A stretch of DNA of 64,000 nt from Gemmatimonadaceae bacterium. GTDB lineage: Bacteria; Gemmatimonadota; Gemmatimonadetes; Gemmatimonadales; Gemmatimonadaceae. The notes beneath the pieces were generated by a model. That model was given only the letters and a program-made list of their open reading frames with translations, ran no database searches and had not been told where the DNA came from. The stretch lies in the NCBI GenBank assembly GCA_030647905.1, contig JAUSJA010000018.1, positions 1 through 64,000 on the forward strand, given 5' to 3'. The first letter of the stretch is position 1; the number at the start of each line of letters is the position of its first letter. The position numbers and the translations under genes were made by a program. Below are positions 58,988 to 64,000 of this stretch, piece after piece.

Positions 58988-59737
58988 TCAGACCTTGTGG
59001 TAGATGATCCGTGCCGCCTCGGCCCGGTCCGCCGCGGCGTAGATATCGAAGTCGGAGAAGAAAGCGGGCGCCTCGCCCAGCAGAGTCCGCAGCATCGCCA
59101 GCGCGCAGCGGCGGATCTCGAACTCCGCGCCCTCGCTCGACCGCAGCTCGAGCATCGTCCGCCACGCTCGCGCATTGGCGGTGACGACGATCTTCGTCTC
59201 GGTGGAATTGGGCAGCACGCCCCGGGCGGCCTCTCTCGCCATCTTCCGGCGATGGATCTTGTCGCCCACCCAGGCGTAGCGGGCCATCAGCTGCTCGACA
59301 AGAGTGACGTACGCGCGCTGAGCCGCCTCGACCTGATCCCGCCACGCCTTCTCCAGCGCTTCATCGCCGATGATCGCCGGAGGCATAACGAAGTTCGCCT
59401 CCGACTCGTCCACGTACCGCTGCGATAGCTGTGAGTAGGAGAATCCCGCCCTGTGGCGCACCAGCTCGTGGGTGAGCGAGCGGCTCACTCCCTCGAGAAG
59501 GAGCGAGTAGTTGGCGTGCTCGAGAACGCTGCCGTGCCCCTGCTTCTTGATGTTCTCGAGATACTCGCGCGTGCTGCGGCTCGCCGGATTCTTCTGGCTC
59601 ATGTAGCAGAGGCGGCCCGCGAACTCGGCGAGCTTCTCACCATCGGTGCTCTCTCCGAGCCAGTGGACGGGGAGATGCGAGGGCTCGGCGAATGCGGGTC
59701 GCGAGAGTACGGTAATGCGGGGCTCGAGGAAGATCAC
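58988..59737 (-). CDS. thyX: Flavin-dependent thymidylate synthase ThyX
   Basis: 249 residues with the ThyX signature RHRAGFSYSQLSQRYV, the FAD/dUMP-binding RHR motif (one residue longer in the loop than RHRHFSYSQLSQRY of mycobacterial ThyX). Other conserved pieces: QGHGSVLEHANYSLLLEGVS and ARGVLPNSTETKIVVTANAR. It methylates dUMP with methylenetetrahydrofolate and NADPH through FAD. No thyA or folA is seen; ThyX-only organisms typically also use low-activity DHFR. Confidence 0.95.
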   Translation of the reverse strand: MIFLEPRITVLSRPAFAEPSHLPVHWLGESTDGEKLAEFAGRLCYMSQKNPASRSTREYLENIKKQGHGSVLEHANYSLLLEGVSRSLTHELVRHRAGFSYSQLSQRYVDESEANFVMPPAIIGDEALEKAWRDQVEAAQRAYVTLVEQLMARYAWVGDKIHRRKMAREAARGVLPNSTETKIVVTANARAWRTMLELRSSEGAEFEIRRCALAMLRTLLGEAPAFFSDFDIYAAADRAEAARIIYHKV

Positions 59738-59788
59738 GTCTGTGGCGGGAAGAGAGTCTGTTCTGAGAGGAGGCGGGGCGACGGTAAG

Positions 59789-61462
59789 CTAGCCCGCACC
59801 GGGAATGAGAGAAAGCCGCGGCGTCGCGTACGAGCTGTCGTCGGCAATCTTGTCGAGCACCAACCGCGCTTCGGCCGGCAGGGGAGCGAGAGCCGGATCG
59901 TACTTGATGTCGCCGAGAGGTCGCTGAGCGCCGACCGGTACCTTCACGCCGGAATTCAGAATTCCCCTCGGGTCGAAGGCACGCTTGACGAGCGCGAACA
60001 GCTCGATGGCCTTCGAGCTCCACACACGGGACAAGAGCGGCGTCCGGAGACGCCCGTCTCCGTGCTCACCGCTGAGCGTGCCGCCCAGTCGTGCGGTGAG
60101 CGCGACGATATCGTCGAGAAGGCCGTCCACGTCGGCGCGCCAGTCCAGCTTGCTCACGTCAATCAGCGGGTTCACGTGAACGTGCGCGTCTCCCGCGTGT
60201 CCGAAGATGACGCCGCGAACGCCTCGCGCATCAAGTGCCGCCCTCACGCCCCGCACGTAATCGGCGAGGCAATTCGCCGGCACCGCGCTGTCCTCGATGA
60301 ACTGCATGGACTTGAGCGCCGGGTCGAGGCGCGAAAGGATCGGGCTCGCCGCGTGTCTCAGCTCCCAGATCTCGTGCTGGTCCTGCGATCCGAGCGCGAC
60401 GCGCGTGACGCTCGCACCGGCGCCGGCGAACAGGCGGGCGAGCTCGTCCGCCGCTAGTGCCGCGGATTCCTCGCTCTCTCCCTCGACTTCGGCGAGCAGC
60501 ACGGCTTCCGTGCCCGGCGGTACCGAGGCGAGCGCCGCGACCGGCGAGTGGGCGCCGCCACCCGCCGCAACATCGAGAAAAGTCCGGTCGAGCAGCTCGC
60601 ACGCCACGGCTCCTGCCTCCCTCGCGCCGACTGCGCCTTTCACGGCGTCGTCGAGATTTCCAAAGGCACCGAGCACGCCACTGGTGGCTCGCGCCGCCTC
60701 GGTCAGCGCCAGCTTCACGCCGACGATTACCGCCAGAGTGCCTTCGCTGCCGACGAGCAGATCCACCAGCTCGCGCGACTTCGCGTACGCGGCGACGCCA
60801 TACCCCGACGAATTCTTTGCGACGCCGGCGTGCACTGTGGCGCCGGCCGCGTCGTCCGACAGGAGCTCCGACTCACGCGAGAGAAATCGCTGGATCGCCG
60901 GGATTTCCGCCGGCGCCGGCCTGCCGCGCTCGATCACGGCACGGCTCCCATCGTCGAACACGCAGTCGAGCGCGAGCACCCACCGCCGCATCGCGCCGAA
61001 GCCGAGCGTGTGCGCACCGGCGGCGTTCGTCGAGACCATTCCGCCGATCGTGCAGAATTCTCCGCTCGATGGATCCACCGGGAAGCGCAGCCCACCCGCA
61101 GTCGCTGCACGATTCACTTTTCCGCGCAGCGCGCCCGGTCCCACCCATACGGAACGCCCCGCGACGTCCACTTCGCCGATGCTGTCCATCCCGCTGAGAT
61201 CCACCATCACGCCGGGACCGATCGCTCCGCCGCTCATGCTGGTGCCCGATCCGCGAGGCACGATGGACAGCGAGCTCGCCGATGCCCATCGCACGAGCGT
61301 CATTACATCTTCGGCATCCCGCGGAACGGCGATCGCGACGGGCACGATACGGCCAACACCGGCCGCCTCTGAGTATACGGCGCGCGAGAGAGCGTCAGCC
61401 CGATACGTCCCGCGAAAACCGGCAGGTGGAAGATGACACTGCTGCGCTGCGCGCCCGGTCAC
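59789..61462 (-). CDS. FAD-linked oxidoreductase, GlcD/D-lactate-dehydrogenase type
   Basis: 557 residues. GTG at 61462 overlaps the stop of the next gene upstream (GTGA). PCMH-type FAD-binding domain: VPRGSGTSMSGGAIGPGVMV, SSGEFCTIGGMVSTNAAGAH; C-terminal oxidase domain ends with the metal/substrate motif SGEHGDGRLRTPLL. This is the class of D-2-hydroxyacid dehydrogenases (glycolate, D-lactate, D-2-hydroxyglutarate). A Cys-rich iron-sulfur partner is not seen. The exact acid is unknown. Confidence 0.87.
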   Translation of the reverse strand: MTGRAAQQCHLPPAGFRGTYRADALSRAVYSEAAGVGRIVPVAIAVPRDAEDVMTLVRWASASSLSIVPRGSGTSMSGGAIGPGVMVDLSGMDSIGEVDVAGRSVWVGPGALRGKVNRAATAGGLRFPVDPSSGEFCTIGGMVSTNAAGAHTLGFGAMRRWVLALDCVFDDGSRAVIERGRPAPAEIPAIQRFLSRESELLSDDAAGATVHAGVAKNSSGYGVAAYAKSRELVDLLVGSEGTLAVIVGVKLALTEAARATSGVLGAFGNLDDAVKGAVGAREAGAVACELLDRTFLDVAAGGGAHSPVAALASVPPGTEAVLLAEVEGESEESAALAADELARLFAGAGASVTRVALGSQDQHEIWELRHAASPILSRLDPALKSMQFIEDSAVPANCLADYVRGVRAALDARGVRGVIFGHAGDAHVHVNPLIDVSKLDWRADVDGLLDDIVALTARLGGTLSGEHGDGRLRTPLLSRVWSSKAIELFALVKRAFDPRGILNSGVKVPVGAQRPLGDIKYDPALAPLPAEARLVLDKIADDSSYATPRLSLIPGAG

Positions 61463-62346
61463 AGTCCGAGGCTGCTCACCCGCGGCGGATTCTCCGAGTA
61501 GTCGTAGAAGCCCTTCCCCGATTTCCGCCCGTACATCCCGGCGATCACCATCCGCTTGAGCAGCGGCGGCGGCGCGTACCTCTTCTCGCGATACTCGGCG
61601 AACATTATCTCGGCAATCTTGTACGTCGTGTCGAGCCCCACGAAGTCGAGCAGCGTGAACGGACCCATCGGATACCCCGCGCCAAGCTGCATCGCCTTGT
61701 CAATGTCCTCGACGCTCGCGACGTTGCTCTCCAGCGCGCTGATCGCGTCGAGCATGTAGGGGACGAGCAGAAGATTGACGATGAAGCCGGAACTGTCCTT
61801 CGCACGGACCGGCTCCTTCCCCAGCTTCTTCGCGAACTCGAACGCCGCGTTGGCGGTCTCCTCGCTGGTTGTGATGGTGCGCACGACCTCCACCAGCTTC
61901 ATCAGAGGAACCGGATTGAAGAAGTGAAGCCCCAGCATCCTGTCCGGCCTTCCGCACGCCGCGGCCATCGCGGCGATCGTGAGACTCGAGGTGTTCGATG
62001 CGAAGATGGTCTCCGCCGGACAGATGGCATCGAGATCCTTCCACATCGCGTTCTTCAACTCGAGATCCTCGACGACCGCCTCGATCACGATATCGCAGTT
62101 GGCGAGCTTCGCGAGCTCGGTGGTGAACGAGAGCTTCGACAGCGCTGCATCGCGCTGCTCCGCGGTCACCTTGCCGCGCTCGATCCCCTTCGCCAGAACC
62201 TTTTCGACTCCGCTCCGCGATTTCTGGATGATAGGATCCGAAACCTCGCGTACGACGGTGTCGAACCCGGCCTGCGCACTGACCTGGGCGATACCGCTGC
62301 CCATCAGCCCGCCACCAAGCACGCCAACTTTTCTGATCTCCTTCAC
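61459..62346 (-). CDS. 3-hydroxyacyl-CoA (3-hydroxybutyryl-CoA) dehydrogenase
   Basis: 295 residues, the single-domain type. Rossmann motif VGVLGGGLMGSGIAQ, catalytic region GLHFFNPVPLMKLVEV with the active His, and the C-terminal dimer domain ending GMYGRKSGKGFYDYSENP. It oxidises (S)-3-hydroxybutyryl-CoA with NAD, for butyrate/PHB or beta-oxidation. ATG at 62346 overlaps the stop of the unknown gene upstream, and its own stop overlaps the FAD oxidase start, so the three are co-translated. Confidence 0.92.
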   Translation of the reverse strand: MKEIRKVGVLGGGLMGSGIAQVSAQAGFDTVVREVSDPIIQKSRSGVEKVLAKGIERGKVTAEQRDAALSKLSFTTELAKLANCDIVIEAVVEDLELKNAMWKDLDAICPAETIFASNTSSLTIAAMAAACGRPDRMLGLHFFNPVPLMKLVEVVRTITTSEETANAAFEFAKKLGKEPVRAKDSSGFIVNLLLVPYMLDAISALESNVASVEDIDKAMQLGAGYPMGPFTLLDFVGLDTTYKIAEIMFAEYREKRYAPPPLLKRMVIAGMYGRKSGKGFYDYSENPPRVSSLGL

Positions 62347-63152
62347 TTGAGCCTCCTGGAAGAGTCGAATTCGAGCCGGTCGAGGGTCTGCTCGAGCGCG
62401 AGCTGCGCGCGCATCACGAGCTGCCGGTGTCCCTTGCCGATCTGGTATCCCGCGATGGCCCCGATCAGTGTCGGCACTGCCGCCGCGCCTCCGAGCAGAA
62501 TGAATGCATCCGGTGTCACTGCAATGGATCCAATGACGGCGATCACGCCGCTGCCAAGTATGCCGGCGATGAGCGCCCCGGCGCCGACGCGCACTCGCGC
62601 GCCGCGGCTCTCGGAAAGATCAGCGTCGACGCGCACGAGAACCCGCTCCGCGTCCACCGGAATGATCGTCGCCGCCACCTGGCTCGCGCGCGCCAGATGA
62701 TATCCGCGTCCGCTCAGATTGAGCCCGCGCTGAAGCGTCCCCAGCACACCTGATCGCGCTTCCCAGGTGATGCGGTCGGGGAAGCGGCGCTGCACGCGCA
62801 GCGCTTCCTCGCGCTGCATCCAGGTGTCAACCGCCGCGAGAACCTCGGCGGGCGAGCCACGCACCGTGCGTGACGCCGTGGCGATCGCCGGTCCGGTGAT
62901 GCTCGCGACGAATCCCTGTTCCACTGGAACGGCGACGCGCGACCGCTCCTCGGCCAGCGCCTGAGTGAGAGTCGTCGAACTGATTCCCGCTTCCTTGCCG
63001 ATCTCGATCAGCTGCGACTCCGTCAGCATCCCGCTCGAATCGGTGCTCGCGGTAGATGCCTGAAGCTCGGCGGCACGGGCAAGCACACGCTCGATCGCGG
63101 TGCGGTCGAGAGGGGGCTGTGTCGTCGGAAGATTGGAGGGGTTGTCAGCCAT
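62343..63152 (-). CDS. Membrane protein of unknown function
   Basis: 269 residues from ATG 63152. An N-terminal cytoplasmic region with a possible helix-turn-helix or sensor-like helix (SQLIEIGKEAGISSTTLTQAL) is followed by a beta-rich middle (QRRFPDRITWEARSG) and two adjacent C-terminal transmembrane helices (ALIAGILGSGVIAVIGS and AFILLGGAAAVPTLIGAIAG). The order suggests a membrane-anchored cytoplasmic domain. The gene is coupled by ATGA to the dehydrogenase. Family not recognised. Confidence 0.68.
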   Translation of the reverse strand: MADNPSNLPTTQPPLDRTAIERVLARAAELQASTASTDSSGMLTESQLIEIGKEAGISSTTLTQALAEERSRVAVPVEQGFVASITGPAIATASRTVRGSPAEVLAAVDTWMQREEALRVQRRFPDRITWEARSGVLGTLQRGLNLSGRGYHLARASQVAATIIPVDAERVLVRVDADLSESRGARVRVGAGALIAGILGSGVIAVIGSIAVTPDAFILLGGAAAVPTLIGAIAGYQIGKGHRQLVMRAQLALEQTLDRLEFDSSRRLK

Positions 63153-63181
63153 GCTGCGTAAAATAAGGTTCTTCGCGAGAG

Positions 63182-64000
63182 CTAGATGCCCCCGAGCACC
63201 ACGTCTATCTGCCTCGAGATCGCGTCCCTGATCTGATCGGGCAGAGGGAATGCGATAGCCAGCGATGCAACCGGATTCGATCCGACGCTCCGGTTCGCCG
63301 AGCGCAGGTAGTAGCGCGCGTATCCGTCAACCAGCTCGGGTGAGACCTTCTGAAGCAGGATCGCTCCCCCTCGCACCGCCCCGGCGGAGATGTAGCGATC
63401 GAGAAGGCCGTTTCGCCTGTCGGTCGGAGTCACGTTGTCCTCGACAGCCGTCGCCACCTCGCGTCCGACCAGCTCGTGGGCGACGACGTAGATCGCCTCG
63501 ATCGCGTCGGAGCTGCGTGCGGGGAAGGCCACCGCGGTGGCATTCTGGCGTTTGCCCGCACTCAGCGTGCGTCCCTCTCCGTCGAGCGGCAGCGAGAGAA
63601 GGATCTCGCCGCCCGCCTGGCGCGTGTTGTTCAGGAACCGCTGGAGACGCGGCCGGTACATGTTCTCCCAGATGCTCGAGACCTGGTCCAGCACGGGCAC
63701 CCGCTCGCGCTGCTGCTGATCCCAGTACGCCTTGTAGAAGCGGCTGTTCTCGTCGCGGATTGACTGCGTGAAGAGACGCGCCCATTCACGGTCGGCGGGT
63801 ACCGGGAAATATCCCGAGAGGAGGGCGATGAGATCCGCCGTTTCCTGGTTGCTTGCCGCACGCGGATTTCCGTCGGCGCGCACGAAGATGTCCATCGCCT
63901 GCAGCAGCTCGTTGAGTGACGCGAAGTAGAGCGGGATGAACTGCGCATTGACGAGAGATCTGTTCAGCGCGAACCGGCTGCGCAGCGTGGAGATGTTCGC
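63182..64000 (-). CDS. Protein of unknown function, truncated at window edge
   Basis: At least 272 residues; the frame stays open to base 64000, so the true N-terminus lies outside. Helical, with segments such as LNRSLVNAQFIPLYFASLNE, a central PVLDQVSSIWENMY and a C-terminal PDQIRDAISRQID. AHELVG resembles part of a zinc motif but there is no HExxH. It precedes the membrane-protein gene by 29 nt in the same direction, probably in one operon. Function unknown. Confidence 0.65.
   Translation of the reverse strand, partial: ANISTLRSRFALNRSLVNAQFIPLYFASLNELLQAMDIFVRADGNPRAASNQETADLIALLSGYFPVPADREWARLFTQSIRDENSRFYKAYWDQQQRERVPVLDQVSSIWENMYRPRLQRFLNNTRQAGGEILLSLPLDGEGRTLSAGKRQNATAVAFPARSSDAIEAIYVVAHELVGREVATAVEDNVTPTDRRNGLLDRYISAGAVRGGAILLQKVSPELVDGYARYYLRSANRSVGSNPVASLAIAFPLPDQIRDAISRQIDVVLGGI

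Overview
The window is high-GC DNA from a Gram-negative bacterium. An outer-membrane TolC channel with an RND pump, an outer-membrane-barrel-like protein, a heptose isomerase, lipoproteins and a penicillin-binding protein all point to a two-membrane cell. ThyX replaces ThyA, isoprenoids are made through IspH, and many genes overlap by ATGA or GTGA. The mix of families (single-chain E1 dehydrogenase, FadI/FadJ next to an M14 peptidase and proline dehydrogenase, RGG-tailed DEAH helicase, secreted proteins with a PPAGMCRIWIEG motif) is most like Gemmatimonadota. That assignment is inference; no rRNA or tRNA gene is visible in the window.

Layout. 1-6.9 kb: a TolC/adaptor/RND efflux operon behind a near-consensus promoter, then a truncated PII-like gene, a small YgaP-like membrane protein and an ArsR regulator, with a long imperfect palindrome at the left edge. 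6.9-13 kb: queG with a small partner, a phosphoesterase, a 4'-phosphopantetheinyl transferase, a copper lipoprotein, a phosphodiesterase, a LOG-family protein and greA. 13-21.6 kb: glycerol-3-phosphate dehydrogenase facing a seven-kilobase catabolic operon (FadI, FadJ, M14 peptidase, proline dehydrogenase, unknown, RsgA). 21.6-30.6 kb: OsmC and rhodanese, a 2Fe-2S ferredoxin with a duplicated tail, TerC, several small membrane proteins, a DEAD helicase, the fused E1 dehydrogenase and a Yip1-like protein. 30.6-41.8 kb: NAD synthetase and PBP1 diverging from one ATGCAT, Lon, a Ser/Thr kinase with a 2TM segment, and a putative glycoside hydrolase. 42-54.8 kb: a helical-repeat protein, a hydrolase, a second DEAD helicase, a pseudopilin, a selenoprotein, two secreted proteins, a divergent DEAH helicase, GmhA, an S66 peptidase, IspH and an esterase. 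54.9-64 kb, all on the minus strand: a four-gene cluster (two ATP-grasp ligases, GNAT, lysine 2,3-aminomutase), ThyX, an FAD oxidase, 3-hydroxyacyl-CoA dehydrogenase and two unknown genes.

The two most notable items are these. First, an unannotated SelW/Rdx-type selenoprotein gene (46154-46384) has an in-frame TGA in a CxxU motif and a SECIS-like hairpin 21 nt downstream. Second, a translationally coupled cluster (54884-58838) appears to make beta-lysine, acetylate it or a derivative, and ligate it through two Ddl-fold ATP-grasp enzymes that lack the usual N-terminal D-Ala-ligase signature. A dispersed family of heptamer repeats (CCGTTAC/GGGCAGC type, four loci), able in principle to form hairpins and G-quadruplexes, is a third unexplained feature.
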